Under the pieces are notes generated by a model. That model worked only from the letters and a program-made list of their open reading frames with translations, did no database searches and was not told the DNA's origin. Source: Siphonodentalium dalli (taxonomy: Eukaryota; Mollusca; Scaphopoda; Gadilida; Siphonodentaliidae). From it: a DNA stretch of 64,000 bases. The stretch is taken from positions 18,294,991 through 18,358,990 of the forward strand of contig CP136061.1 of NCBI GenBank assembly GCA_032622095.1, written 5' to 3'. Shown here one piece after another: positions 47,881 to 60,044 of this stretch (within the stretch, counting starts at the first letter, position 1; each line of letters begins with the position of its first letter). The position numbers and the translations under genes are program-made.

Positions 47881-48442
47881 CATTTCATGATGGAAGATGC
47901 GCTGGTGCAGCATTAAAGATATTGTGCGTGCATACTCTTATTCTCTTTCATGTATATATGGAAGGCTCCCTATGGGAGACTCGCATACCATATATACACA
48001 GAACGACACGATGTGTAAATGGATTTGTCAATACGGCACGAGTGTTGTCGCGTCAGGATAGAACCTTCCGCGACAGCACGAGTGCCGTATCGACAAACAC
48101 ATTTACACATCGTGTCGTTCTGTGTTTATTACACGCTTCGCGTCCTAGAATCCGTGCATTAACAATACAGGATTAGAAGGTTTATTTAGGCTCATACAGG
48201 GCGTGTTTGTCATGTGTGATGATTCTTTTATTTAAATAGTTCCAGTTTCGTGGTTGAGGCGAACGTCATTAACGTCATTTTACTTCAACGAGATGCGTAT
48301 GGAACGTACGTTGCATACGGATTTGTGAATATGGAACGGCAATAACACTGTACTTCTAGGAACAAGCGTGTAATAAAAAAGAGAATGCATTGGTACAGGG
48401 TCTTCGCAAAATATCAGGAAGCTCCCATCATGGGAGGGTTAA
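47881..48442. mobile_element. P3 MITE split by element Q
   Basis: Left part: TTTCATGATGGAAGATGCGC and GCAGCATTAAAGA. Right part: AAGAGAATGCATTGGTACAG and CATCATGGGAGGGTTAA. Element Q lies between, inside the hairpin. Confidence 0.78.
47997..48376. mobile_element. Compound foldback element Q, inverted copy
   Basis: CACAGAACGACACGATGTG begins the hairpin half; GGAACAAGCGTGTAATAA ends the other half. It is opposite in orientation to 27435-27830 and sits in a different host element. Confidence 0.8.
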
Positions 48443-48721
48443 TAGAAAGGAATAATTTTTAATCTTAAATATGATGGAACATGATTCACACAAATTGCTC
48501 TGGCCTCTTTGCATTTGTATTATTTTAACAACAGCTGGTTATACAGCCTCTATGATACTATTATCAACAGCTGAGTAAGCAGCTAAGTATTAAATAATGG
48601 GCAGTAAGACCATCAAAGATAAATGCATGGGAGTAGGCCTCATGCATGGTGGAATACACATGCATGGACAGATAACACCATATAAACACAAACACTCCTT
48701 AAATAAAAGATAAGGTATCAG
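48443..48721. other. Stretch without recognised feature
   Basis: AACACTCCTTAAATAAAAGA just before 48722 is repeated before the next Y element (about 48860). Confidence 0.5.
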
Positions 48722-48855
48722 CCCAGTCTGGATATACATGTAGTGTGTCTGATATTTGCAGAATGAGGTCCCCAGAGTGAATTTAGTGACATTATACCAC
48801 ACATCAGGCTAGCATTACCAAATTCACCCTCTGGGAACCTCATTCTGCTTAGGCC
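48722..48855. mobile_element. Half-size family Y element
   Basis: CCAGTCTGGATATACATGTA, then one GAATGAGGTCCCCAGAG hairpin ending AACCTCATTCTGCTTAGG. Confidence 0.7.
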
Positions 48856-48885
48856 CTCCTTAAATAAAAGATACAGTATCAGCCC

Positions 48886-49414
48886 AGTCTGGATATAGTG
48901 TGTCTGACATTTGCAGAATGAGGTCACCAGAGGGTGAATTTAGTGATGTTATACTGCACCAGTGGGCTAGAATAACCAAATTCACCCTCTGGGGACCTCA
49001 TTCTGCTTATGCCCCATCTTCTTGGAAGTGTCAATAATATCAAATTAACTTTGTTTTTAGTAACTTTTTGCCTTCTGTTCAGGTTCTATATCCCCTAATT
49101 TTCAGAAGTTAATGGGTGACTAATGGGTGAACATCACGAACATTCAATTGGGAAACTTCAATCTCATCCTAAGTCTCCCATAGAAGCTGAGGCCTAAGCA
49201 CAGGGGTGGCGCCAGGATTTCCCCGAAGCAGAGGCTATGATTCCCCTGACAGGGGGGGGGTGCTATGGCAGATCTCCCTAATGAGGGGGGTTAACCCTCC
49301 CCGACAGACAGTGGGGCTGTGCGCCCCGAGCCCCTCCCCTGGTGCCTGTCTAAGCAGAATGAGGTCCCTATGAGGTCCTTCATTCTGCAAATGTCAGACA
49401 CACTATATCCAGGC
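48886..49414. mobile_element. Family Y MITE with a hAT MITE inserted
   Basis: It begins CCAGTCTGGATATAGTGTG and ends CACTATATCCAGGCTAGG. The interior is split by the element at 49201-49348. Confidence 0.7.
49201..49348. mobile_element. Small hAT-like MITE (148 bp)
   Basis: CAGGGGTGGCGCCAGGATTT at the left and CCCCTGGTGCCTG at the right are imperfect inverted repeats. Flanks CCTAAGCA (49193-49200) and TCTAAGCA (49349-49356) match at 7 of 8 bases. G and C runs fill the interior. Confidence 0.78.
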
Positions 49415-50053
49415 TAGGCATCAGCAGTTTGACCTGGATTCGCATAAAAAGCTTCAGACTGAAACTGAATTGGGAATTCCATTAAGTCTCTTTAAAAATT
49501 TATTACAATCAGATCAAGCATTTCAAATTTATTAATTGTCACCAGCCTACTATGATAGTGGAAAGGAAATACCTGAGGGGTCACATAGTTTGAATGTATT
49601 CGTTAAGCTCCGATGACCTAAAGAAATCACTCAGGCATATTACGCATTGAGGAAGAATGATTGTAATGTTATGAGTGTGTTTGACACACAGTCCGCTTGA
49701 CACACAGTCGGATCACCTATGGGACAATCTGCTGGGGCACAAACGTTTACATAACTATTAGATGCTAAACTATTGTTTGGTTCCATGCCATAAGTACAAT
49801 ATATGTAAATATGAATAGACATGTAGAGAGCATGTAAACCAGGATATCTCAAGAAGAATGAGTAAATCACTGAATTTATGGGTCTACAATCAGCTACAAT
49901 AGGCAATTTATCAATATAATTTAGGCCACACAAAGTAACTTTTAAATTTCTCTGAACAAATTTTGTAACATTAAAGATATGGATGGCCTTTGCGATAGGT
50001 ATTACAGTTAAAATAGTAACATCTGTTAAAACCACCATGAATGGAAAGAATAT
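49415..50053. other. Stretch without recognised feature
   Basis: A 132-codon minus frame (49640-50038) has no recognisable domain; such a length is expected by chance in 64 kb of AT-rich DNA. Confidence 0.5.
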
Positions 50054-50339
50054 TTAACCCGCTTAGTGCCAAGTCCGATTTTTGTATCAACCCATATACC
50101 CTGTGCCAATGCATTCTCTTATATATGCGAGTCGACCATAGGTCGCCTCGCATATATAAGAGAATGCATTGGCCTAACAATTTTTCATCATTTGTTATTA
50201 TTTTTTACAATTTTTTACAATTTTAATAATTTTTTCTTATATTGTTTAACTCATTCAGTGCCAGTTTTTATCGGCCCTGGCTCTCTACAGACCGTAAATT
50301 AGGGCCGATGAGATCGGCCCCTGGCACTGAAAGAGTTAA
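50054..50339. mobile_element. TTAA-flanked MITE, family P2
   Basis: It begins TTAACCCGCTTAGTGCCAAG and ends CCTGGCACTGAAAGAGTTAA, with one shared palindrome (about 50104-50173) and GGGCCGATGAGATCGGCCC near the right end. Confidence 0.85.
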
Positions 50340-50449
50340 ATATAGACAGATTTTGTTCTTATACATGTCCCAATCATAAATATCGCACAAATATCATGTT
50401 ATCGTCAAGATTGTATGCAGTGTTAGTAAAAAAATAAAAATAACCATGT

Positions 50450-50748
50450 TATGTTACAGTACAGTATGTAAAGAGTGTGCAATAAGCAAAACACTCAACA
50501 CCGGGGAGATGATCCCACTATTAGTGAACTGTTGTTAAAACTGTACAATGTACATGTTTACAACATACCATTAATATGCTAGAAAATCCTCGCCACTCAA
50601 TATTTTGGTGCTGAATGAGTCACTGTGAATCAAGCTCTCAAACAAATCACCACGGTGTTGAGTGTTTTGATTATCGCACACTCTTTACGTGCTATACATG
50701 TATATAAACAAACGCTTTGCTCGCACAAGTGCAATTTATGGATACTCT
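50450..50748. repeat. Dispersed repeat segment (family Z), partly inverted
   Basis: AAGAGTGTGCAATAAGCAAA with CACTCAACACCG is mirrored by CACGGTGTTGAGTG and TTATCGCACACTCTTTACG. AAACGCTTTGCTCGCAC matches the 25.7 kb copy. Confidence 0.65.
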
Positions 50749-51160
50749 CGAGACCAAACTGTGTTAAACAAAATTGAATACATCTTTAAGACTTGTATGG
50801 CTGTGTAAGGGCATGGTTGGCCTTGGTTGTAGGTGATAATTTATAAATAAAGTTAACAAATCATGAAAATGTCCTCAAGAATATACTAATAGTATAGTAT
50901 AATGATAGCAGCCCTCTTAATTCAGATTGTTTGGCTTCGGCAATCTGCTACAGCAACAGTATGCCGTGGCCCAGTTTGCTTCAGCAAAATGCTTCGGCAA
51001 TGCTGATTGCCGTAGCCAATTATGAAGGCTGTGATAGTAACATAAGTTGTAAACTTTTATTTATAAATTATCACCTACAGCCAAGGCCACACATGCCTTT
51101 ACACAGCCATACAAGTCTTAAAGATGTATTCAATTTTGTTCCATGCAGTTTGGTCTCAAG
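50749..51160. repeat. Inverted repeat with about 110-bp arms
   Basis: GAGACCAAACTGTG, ATACATCTTTAAGACTTGTA and GTGATAATTTATAAATAAAG on the left are mirrored on the right by TTATTTATAAATTATCACC, TACAAGTCTTAAAGATGTAT and CAGTTTGGTCTC. Confidence 0.88.
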
Positions 51161-51250
51161 AGTATGTCGTTTGGCATGTCAACAATATTTGCTAGGCTGC
51201 CAAATATTCCAGGTAGTGAAAAATAACAGATTTCAAAAATTTATATGAGC

Positions 51251-51430
51251 GACTCCCATATATAAGAGAATGCATTAATTGGCACAGGGTTTTTTCCCCA
51301 AAATTGATATCTGATAACTCTTTGAGCTTTGATGGGTGGGTTCCTTGACTCAATTCAAATATGTTTTGCCCCCCGAAGCCAAAGAAATAGTAATTTAAAC
51401 CGTTAACTTGGATTATGTATCTTTAAGGTG
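51251..51430. repeat. P3 fragment and a dispersed segment shared with 60.65 kb
   Basis: CTCCCATATATAAGAGAATG is a P3 remnant. GATGGGTGGGTTCCTTGACT with CGAAGCCAAAGAAATAGTA is similar to 60645-60760. Confidence 0.6.
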
Positions 51431-52653
51431 TAGGAAAGATCACAAAAGGCAGATATTAGTACGGTAGGTCTATGGTAATTCATCACTTAGCCAAAGGTGA
51501 AAAACATGAAAGAAATCGTTGTACTGCATGGCTACATGTAAATTTCAGTGGTTTGGCCTGTAGACACTTTTGATAGATACAATCAAAAAATAACAATTTG
51601 TAAAAGTGAAAGCAATGTATTTGATTTATCTGAAAGGATATCTAAAACTTGTGCTTTTATAATTTACTAGCAGTGAACCGGGTTCAAACAGATTGAATTG
51701 CAAGTCAAAAATTCAACAATGTAAATCTGTTAACATACCGGTACTAATTTTGCCTTGGTTGGTTACAATATCAACTTTTACATGTGAAGTAGATTGATAT
51801 TCACACTGTGGAGGCTAGATCTAAGTGGAGGACTTTAAATTAGCTTAATTTGGCCACACCACAGCAGACAATAGACAGTAAAAAAGTATTTCTTCTCAAA
51901 TCATGATTAAAGAAACCTTAACCCTTTCAAGACTGAAGCTTCCAAAATGTTTGCGAAAGCCCAGGGTACATGGTGTCCCCAGAATTTCCAAATGCACACT
52001 GTGATTCCATCAAATCTGAGAGCCCCCACATGTTCCCCCACATGTACAAACAGGCACTTTGAATTTTTTTTTATTAGAGGGTGGATATTGAATAATAGTA
52101 GGAAAATCACAGTAGGATAATTTCCAAATAATTTATTATATCATTTCTAGCATATTTAGAGAGAGGTTTGCAGTTGGAAATTCGGAGGACACCCCCCTTC
52201 CAATTTGAGAGCACCTAAGTACATGTACATCTATGCAGTTCTTCCTGCAAACACGAAAAATCCAGAGGTTTTTAGGGGACCCCTATTTTCCAGATGAGAA
52301 TATCCCCATATTATTAAAGGTGACATATTTTTTTCTGATAGAACAATTGAACATGCAACTAAAGGCACAGTTACAACTGGTGGTTTACTATTTGCAAAGA
52401 ATATTGCTGAATTACTAGTAGGTAATTATTCTTTGAAAAAGTAGAAATTTCAAGTTGATAAGATACTGTGCACTAGAAATTTGTGGACATTTGGGCTTCT
52501 ACTAGAGTTGGAGTGCCCAAACAGGTAACAGGTTTCTGAACAGCCCTAAGTATTTCCATTGCACGTACCAGTACGTTTACCAGTACTTCAATTTTTTTGG
52601 ATGGTGGGCATTCAATAGGTAATGTACAATACACATACAGTAGTTGCAAATCA
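51431..52653. other. Mostly unannotated stretch
   Basis: A lone P3 left end (TTAACCCTTTCAAGACTG) lies at about 51918. Frames at 51907-52110 and 52233-52418 are not recognisable. Confidence 0.5.
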
Positions 52654-52898
52654 TTAACCCTTTGCGTGCCAGGTCCGATTTTTGTATCAACCCATATACC
52701 CTGTGCCAATGCATTCTCTTATATATGCGAGTCGACCATAGGTCGCCTCGCATATATAAGAGAATGCATTGGCTTAACATTTTTTTTTTTTTTTTTTACA
52801 ATTTTTTACAATTTTAATATATTTTATTATATTCTTTAACAGACTTATTGTGTAGGTTTAGGGCCGATAATATCGGCCCCTGGCACTCAAAGGGTTAA
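52654..52898. mobile_element. TTAA-flanked MITE, family P2
   Basis: It begins TTAACCCTTTGCGTGCCAGG and ends CCCTGGCACTCAAAGGGTTAA without its first base; one shared palindrome lies at about 52703-52773, then a T run. Confidence 0.86.
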
Positions 52899-53253
52899 CA
52901 TCATTTGTGGCATGTTTGAGAAATCTGATTTGCTTCCTGGTAAATGAATGCTGGTGACGGCATGAGTATTAAAATGTTGATTGATCCAGCTTTCTAGTGT
53001 TCTGCTCACATCAGTTGAACAATTTACTTGTCAGAAGACCCATGATTAGGTGGACAGTTTAATTATTTTCGTTCATGTTTATGTTCCGTTAAATTCTTTA
53101 ATACTGCGTGGACAGGAGCAGAACCAACATAATGATGTGTTGTCAACTGAAGTACTGTCCTGGACCATATATTACTTATCTAAGGAGAAAAATGAGCAAC
53201 ATACACAAAACGTTGGTCCAAAGTTAAGAACATTCGGCTTGTTGTACTGTCGA
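52899..53253. other. Stretch without recognised feature
   Basis: No exon or repeat was recognised. Confidence 0.5.
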
Positions 53254-53494
53254 CCAAGGACCAGCCTGGAGGGCAACTTTGGAGACATTTTCTCCCTAAA
53301 ATCTGCCAGATCTCCCAATTTTTGTCCCAGGGTGAAGTTACTTCTCTCTCACATACCAGTATGAATATGTCCCAATAGCATATTTAAATAATATTTGCTC
53401 ATTTTTATGGTTTTATACTGGGTAGGCTCTTGTAATGCATAATGCTCAGTTGATCATAGAATGGTGATGTTGGGGTGTAAATGACTTTTCCCTG
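53254..53494. mobile_element. GGGACCAG MITE truncated at a TTAA MITE
   Basis: GGACCAGCCTGGAGGGCAAC, TTCTCCCTAAAATCTGCC and ATACCAGTATGAATATG match the family. It stops at the P1 element at 53495; the missing right part is not found after 53893. Confidence 0.65.
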
Positions 53495-53893
53495 TTAACC
53501 CTTTACCCAACAAAACGGCCAAAACCGGCCAAATAAAGCTTCAACAGCCTAAAATATCTTCGGTCTGTCTAAATAGAACCATACAAATATGGATATCATT
53601 GGAACCGGTTCATTGACCACATTGTGATAGTTACAGTTATGCCCTGTGCCAATGCATTCTCTTACATATGCGAGTCGACCATAGGTCGCCTCGCATATAT
53701 AAGGGAATGCATTGGCCTAAAAAAATATTTTTTTAACACTTTTTACCATTTTTTCTTACATTCTTTAACAATTTTATAATTTTTAATGTGTTAAGCCAAT
53801 GCATTCTCTTATATATGCGAGGCGACCTGTGGTCGACTTGCATATATAAGAGAATGCATTGGCACAGGGCCGTTCTGTTGGGTAAAGGGTTAA
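53495..53893. mobile_element. TTAA-flanked MITE, family P1
   Basis: A full copy, same orientation as 7190-7591. Its palindromes have single substitutions (TTACATATGCG, ACCTGTGG), so it is a little older than the others. Confidence 0.87.
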
Positions 53894-54000
53894 GACAATA
53901 TTAATTTTTTTTTATTTACAACCCCTCCCAACCCTAAATTTAGTCCCGTCCTAAATTTTTTTATTAATCATATCTTTTATGCTAATTATTATCTCATGCC

Positions 54001-54310
54001 TTAACTCCTTTCATGACGGGAGCTGCACTGCTGCAGCATTGAAGACCCTGTGCCAGTGCAATCTCGATTTATATGCGAGTCTCTCATATATAAGAGAATG
54101 CATTGGCTTACAAGATCAACATAAATATTGTTAGGCCAATGCATTCTCTTATATATTGGGAGTCACCCTATGAGTGACTCCCATATATAAGAGAATACAT
54201 TGGCCTAACAATATTTATGTTGATCTTGTGAGTGACTCCCATATATAAGAGAATGCATTGGCACAGGGTTTTCACAAAAAAATAGGAAGCTCCAGTCATG
54301 GAAGGATTCA
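54001..54310. mobile_element. P3 MITE with altered right end
   Basis: TTAACTCCTTTCATGACGGG at the left; three to four hairpin arms with AGAGAATGCATTGGCTTACA; CAGTCATGGAAGGATTCAT at the right, where GGTTAA has been lost. Confidence 0.72.
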
Positions 54311-56568
54311 TCATCAAATTACATTTCAATGATCCATTAATAAGTCTATTTTAATCAAATTGAACAATCTAAATCACCTTGTAATATATAAGATACATGT
54401 AGGATATTGCTTCAATATCTAGAACTGTCAACATCCAGGCTGGTCACAGCTATGGACACAGTGATATGAGTTCGACACCTGCCAGTCATTATGAACTACA
54501 TGTATTGAGTTTTCCCACTACTCTTGAGTGCCTAATAAAAGTACAGGGTGGTATAATAGTACGGGTTGGAAAATGTCGCGTAACTGAATAATAGTACAGG
54601 GCGGAATAAACGTACAGACTGGAAATATTAGTACCATACATCCCAACAAAACGCACCATCTGACTGGTTTACTGATGCCATGTGACAGAAATAGTTTCGA
54701 TGGATAGCCAGGTCTGTGAATCTACAGTGTGCTGATCACTGTCAACAGAGTTCATTTATCTATGAATAACACAATTTAAGATTGGTGAATTATTTCTTTT
54801 GTTTAATTTAATAAACGTACAGGACCAAATAACGATCGTACAGGTGGGAATTTTACCTCGATTTTAATAATCGTACATGTATGTTTATTAGGCACTCAAG
54901 AGTACAGTGGCTTCCTCAAATAACAGGAATTTTTAAGTAACATGTCCCGCATTACTACGGTGATATATTTTGATCATATACGGGTACATGTGAAATAGCA
55001 GACAGAATTTTTTAACCAGTTCTGTGACGGAGGTGTAAATGAATTAACCCTTTACCCAACAGAAGGGCCCTGTGCCAAATGCATTCTCTTATATATGCGA
55101 GTCGACCATAGGTCGCCTCGCATATATAAGAGAATGCATTGGCTTAACACATTACAAATTATAAAATTGTTAAAGAATGTAAGAAAAATTGTAAAAAGTG
55201 TTAAAAAAAATTTTTTTTTAGGCCAATGCATTCTCTTATATATGCGAGGCGACCTATGGTCGACTCGCATATATAAGAGAATGCATTGGCACAGGGCATT
55301 GAAGACCCTGTGCCAGTGCAATCTCGATTTATATGCGAGTCTCTCATATATAAGAGAATGCATTGGCTTACAAGATCAACATAAATATTGTTAGGCCAAT
55401 GCATTCTCTTATATATTGGGAGTCACCCTATGAGTGACTCCCATATATAAGAGAATACATTGGCCTAACAATATTTATGTTGATCTTGTGAGTGACTCTA
55501 TGAGTGACTCCCATATATAAGAGAATGCATTAGCACAGGGTTTTCACAAAAAAATAGGAAGCTCCAGTCATGGAAGGATTCATCATCAAATTACATTTCA
55601 ATGATCCATTAATAAGTCTATTTTAATCAAATTGAACAATCTAAATCACCTTGTAATATATAAGATACATGTAGGATATTGCTTCAATATCTAGAACTGT
55701 CAACATCCAGGCTGGTCACAGCTATGGACACAGTGATATGAGTTCGACACCTGCCAGTCATTATGAACTACATGTATTGAGTTTTCCCACTACTCTTGAG
55801 TGCCTAATAAAAGTACAGGGTGGTATAATAGTACGGGTTGGAAAATGTCGCGTAACTGAATAATAGTACAGGGCGGAATAAACGTACAGACTGGAAATAT
55901 TAGTACCATACATCCCAACAAAACGCACCATCTGACTGGTTTACTGATGCCATGTGACAGAAATAGTTTCGATGGATAGCCAGGTCTGTGAATCTACAGT
56001 GTGCTGATCACTGTCAACAGAGTTCATTTATCTATGAATAACACAATTTAAGATTGGTGAATTATTTCTTTTGTTTAATTTAATAAACGTACAGGACCAA
56101 ATAACGATCGTACAGGTGGGAATTTTACCTCGATTTTAATAATCGTACATGTATGTTTATTAGGCACTCAAGAGTACAGTGGCTTCCTCAAATAACAGGA
56201 ATTTTTAAGTAACATGTCCCGCATTACTACGGTGATATATTTTGATCATATACGGGTACATGTGAAATAGCAGACAGAATTTTTTAACCAGTTCTGTGAC
56301 GGAGGTGTAAATGAATTAACCCTTTACCCAACAGAAGGGCCCTGTGCCAAATGCATTCTCTTATATATGCGAGTCGACCATAGGTCGCCTCGCATATATA
56401 AGAGAATGCATTGGCTTAACACATTACAAATTATAAAATTGTTAAAGAATGTAAGAAAAATTGTAAAAAGTGTTAAAAAAAGATTTTTTTTAGGCCAATG
56501 CATTCTCTTATATATGCGAGGCGACCTATGGTCGACTCGCATATATAAGAGAATGCATTGGCACAGGG
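54036..56568. repeat. Tandem duplication of about 1.26 kb, two near-identical copies
   Basis: 54036-55295 matches 55296-56567. GAAGACCCTGTGCCAGTGCA starts at 54041 and 55301 (offset 1260); after a 12-bp insertion (extra TATGAGTGACTC near 55500) the offset is 1272. Only a few other differences were seen. The junction lies inside a P1 MITE, at GGGCATTGAAG, with GCAT shared by both parents. Confidence 0.93.
55044..55299. mobile_element. P1 MITE truncated at the duplication junction
   Basis: It starts TTAACCCTTTACCCAACAGA and runs through both palindromes to CACAGGGCAT, then jumps into P3 sequence. Confidence 0.87.
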
Positions 56569-56715
56569 CATAACTGTAACCATCACAATGTGGTCAAGGA
56601 GCCGGTTCCAATGATATCCATATTTGTATGGTTTTATTGAGACAGACCGAAGATATTTTAGGCTGTTGAAGCTTTAATTGGCCGGTTTTGGCCGGTTTGT
56701 TGGGTAAAGGGTTAA
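56316..56715. mobile_element. TTAA-flanked MITE, family P1 (full length)
   Basis: The intact version of the 55044 copy, continuing past CACAGGGCATAACTGTAAC to GTTGGGTAAAGGGTTAA. Confidence 0.88.
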
Positions 56716-56969
56716 GAGTTTGCTACAGCACATGTACAGTAAGCTGCGAGTTGATTACCCTGTTTGTTTTTAATCAAGATTTGGAGATGATGGATAACCC
56801 CGCCAGCTGTATAAACTGAATAATAACATTACGTGATCATTAAGTCATCACTGCACATTTCAGAAATACCAATGTTATGTGTGCAAATGAGAATCACTCA
56901 GGCTTTTTGCACTTTTAACCATCAGAACCAAGTGCTGAAGTTAGACATCTAAGGTAATGCATATATATT

Positions 56970-57070
56970 TCAGGGACCACCCTAGAACGTGACTTTGGAG
57001 ACATCTCCCTATAATTTACAAATACCACTTCTCCCTATTTTGGTCGTAGAGAGAATTGACTTCTCTCGCA
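56970..57070. mobile_element. Fragment of GGGACCAG MITE
   Basis: CAGGGACCACCCTAGAACG, ACATCTCCCTATAATTTAC and GAGAGAATTGACTTCTCTC match the left part. Confidence 0.6.
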
Positions 57071-58019
57071 TACATTTATCAAATTATGATAATTTCCTCT
57101 GGAATATACTAATAGTATACAGCATGATGGTGATATGAATGTGATAGTATTCACAAAACACGCTTTTCAAGAGAAAATGCAGGTCGACTGTTGTTAAGTT
57201 TCTCACAAAAAGTGCAGTTAATTGTTTATAAGCAGTCATGCTATTGCAACATTTTTATTTAGATTCGCGAACATTAAACATGTACGTCAGTTGTAAAACC
57301 TCTAATTTGGTGCGTCTACAACTTACAACTCACAATACTATCCTAGTAAATTCTTTATCTGGTATGTATTACCATATATACTACATGTACATGTAGGTTA
57401 GGAGAAAACACTACTGGTAACTGGAATGAAAAATATTCAACTCTTTGGAAGAACAAATATACATACTAGTATGTATTATGCACATGTACACATTTTCAGT
57501 CTGATCATTTCCCAATCATGAAGTAACGTGGATTTTTAACTGACAGCAGGTAGAATGGGTCCATTAAAATAAAATTTGTTGTGATTTGAATGCGATTGTT
57601 GATGGCGCCCATAATTTTATATTCCTCTTCCACAGTGCAACAGAACATTTTCATTGGACGATCTGGTAGTTCCGAGTATTTATAAAACAAATGGTTCTGT
57701 AATGTTTTATGTTGTTTGTTTACATAACAAAGCGTACAAACGTGACAATAACATGCAATATACATGTACATGATATTTGTGATTGGTAGAAGAACAACAT
57801 CTGTTTATTATATAATATTCTTTCTGTTTATGGTGGTTTTAGCGGATGTGACTATTTTAACAGCTACATGTATACCCACCGCAAAGGCCGCCCGTATCTT
57901 TAATGTACATGTATAATAAAAGGCCGCTCGGCCACAGTGTCCCCCGAACCGGTGGCTTCATTTGGAGCGGAGGCTTTGTAGAAGTATACTATATGGATAT
58001 GACACTTGTGCATTGTCTC
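57071..58019. other. Mostly unannotated stretch
   Basis: AATATACTAATAGTATACAG and the following bases are a Z-like remnant (57075-57250). A minus frame at 57505-57771 has no recognisable domain. Confidence 0.5.
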
Positions 58020-59535
58020 ATTACTGTCATGCATACAAATAACCAAATCTTAAAAAAACTCTTAAAGTCAAAATATAACCTCAAATTGGCACAAAATGAA
58101 GAAAATTACAAGAAAAATTGAATTTTCTAAGTCGAAAAGCCCATAACTCTGAGCAAAATCATCGGTTCAAACTCAAATTCGTCGAACTTGATCTGTCTTT
58201 TGTGCTAGTAAACCTACATATACCAAATTTAATTTCATTCAGTACACATTTACTAAAGTTTTCATCCGGAAACCTCAAATTGGCAAAAATTCTAAGTCAA
58301 AAAGGGACATAACTCTGGTGAAAATTGGCAGGCGGTACCCGAATTCGAACTTGACCTGTGTTTTGCTGGGAGAAAGAGACATACCATATTTGATTTAAAT
58401 CTGATTAACTCTACCAAAGTTATCATCCGGACACCAACTTTTGGGGTTAAATTATATGTCCGGTCGGCAGACAAAAAAGGGCCACAACTCTCGCAAAAAT
58501 TATCGGATTAAACCGAAATTTTAACTTGAGCTGTATTTTGATATAAGTAATCCACAAAAAAACGGGTTTTGCATATAAACAATCCAAAATCAAGTTATCA
58601 TCCGGAAACCAAAAACAAAGGAGAAAATTTAATTTTCTATGTCGAAAAAGGGGCATAACTCTGTCAAAAATGGTCGGGCAGAACCCAAGTTCGAACTTGA
58701 CCTGTGTTTTGCTGGGAGAAAGTAATATACAAAATTTGGTTTGAATCCAATTAACTCTACTAAAGTTATCATCCGGAAACCAACTTTCAGGGGTTTTCCC
58801 CAAGTCAAAAAAGTGCCATAACTCTCGCAAAAATGGACGGAGCAAACCCATATTCGAACTTGACCTTTATTTTGGTCTGATAAACTCACCTATGAAATTT
58901 GCTTTTGATCTAATAACCGAAACTAAAGTTATCATCCGGACCCACATTTTGCCCCTTATGTGTCTACAAACTTAAGTGGCTAGAAAAAATGGTGTGACCT
59001 ATGTGCATGACTGCTTGTTTTTACGTGGCTTCAAAAGGGGTTCTCACGAAATGCTACTTGCGAGGCTGCAAATCAAGTGTCAATGTATTCTGTGATTTAA
59101 GGTTGGCGCATGTGAAGTAGTCAGCAGATTGTATTTTTTCAACCCTTCATTCACAATTTAGAGAGTTCATTAAGAAATAAAGCGCGATTAAGAAAAATAT
59201 TGTATATTTGTAAATAAGGTTGCTAATGTTGCTAGCCACTTAAGCCGTCCGTCCGTGTCCATAGAACACTGGTTGGACATCCATATTGATGGACAAATTG
59301 TTTCCATTTATTAAAGAACATTTTTTTCAAGTGACTTTCTCAGGCCACTTAGATCACATTTCAGCTGTCAAATGAGATTGCTTATGTGACTAGCCACATA
59401 AGCAATCATTTGAGTCCAAATGGTATTTGAATGGCTTCGAAGACACATAAGTGGCATTTTGTGGGAACGGACGGACGGATGGACGGACACCGGCTATTTT
59501 AATAGTCCCCCGAAAAAAAAAATTTGGGGGACAAA
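58020..59535. mobile_element. Pearl/Helitron-like element with five core units and W cassette
   Basis: Core units of about 165-175 bp start near 58126, 58292, 58460, 58636 and 58801, with CATAACTCT, GAACTTGACCTGT and TTATCATCCGGAAACC. A cassette of about 490 bp rich in TTAAGTGGCTAG/CTAGCCACATAAG (58975-59465) follows, then ACGGACGGACGG and a terminal hairpin GTCCCCCGAAA/TTTGGGGGAC. The left end is uncertain. Frames at 58447-58889 derive from the core. Confidence 0.78.
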
Positions 59536-60044
59536 AACCCCAGTTACTGGGTCAATTACTTAGGGCAGTACAGTATCAGTACAGCAGTTCAGTATCCCAC
59601 CACTGCATTTTTAATATGCAGGGGTGACATACAGAAGGGAGAGGGGGCACAATTTACTGCCAGTAATCAACATTTACATTTTACAGACATCAGTATTAGA
59701 CAAGGGGGCGGTGGTAGGGGGGATGAGGTGGCGGGTGTGAGTTGGACGCCTGCATGGCTCTGATCTACCACCCCATGGTAAATAAACCATACAACTCATT
59801 ATAAATTCATGCACAGAAAGTAGGATAATATGCAGTGATGTGCCAATAATGCAGCCAATTCCAAAAATACGGTAGTCCCAGGCGAGAGAGAGACACACAA
59901 ATTTGACAGGGGAAAACTATCTTCCAAAGTTTTTTTGCAGTATTAGGCATGGTTAAATTGGTTTCATTTGGCTGAAATCTCTTTCACTTTGACAAATCAC
60001 TAATCAAGACTCTCCACATGCATTCATGGGACTGTATGGGAGGC
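59536..60044. other. Stretch with a single MITE end
   Basis: GGTCAATTACTTAGGGCAG and TACAGTA at 59549-59575 resemble one terminus of families R/S; no partner was found. Confidence 0.5.

Noticed and set aside
49640-50038. 132-codon minus-strand frame
   Set aside because: No domain, no splice context, overlaps no transcript signal, and this length is expected by chance in 64 kb of AT-rich sequence.
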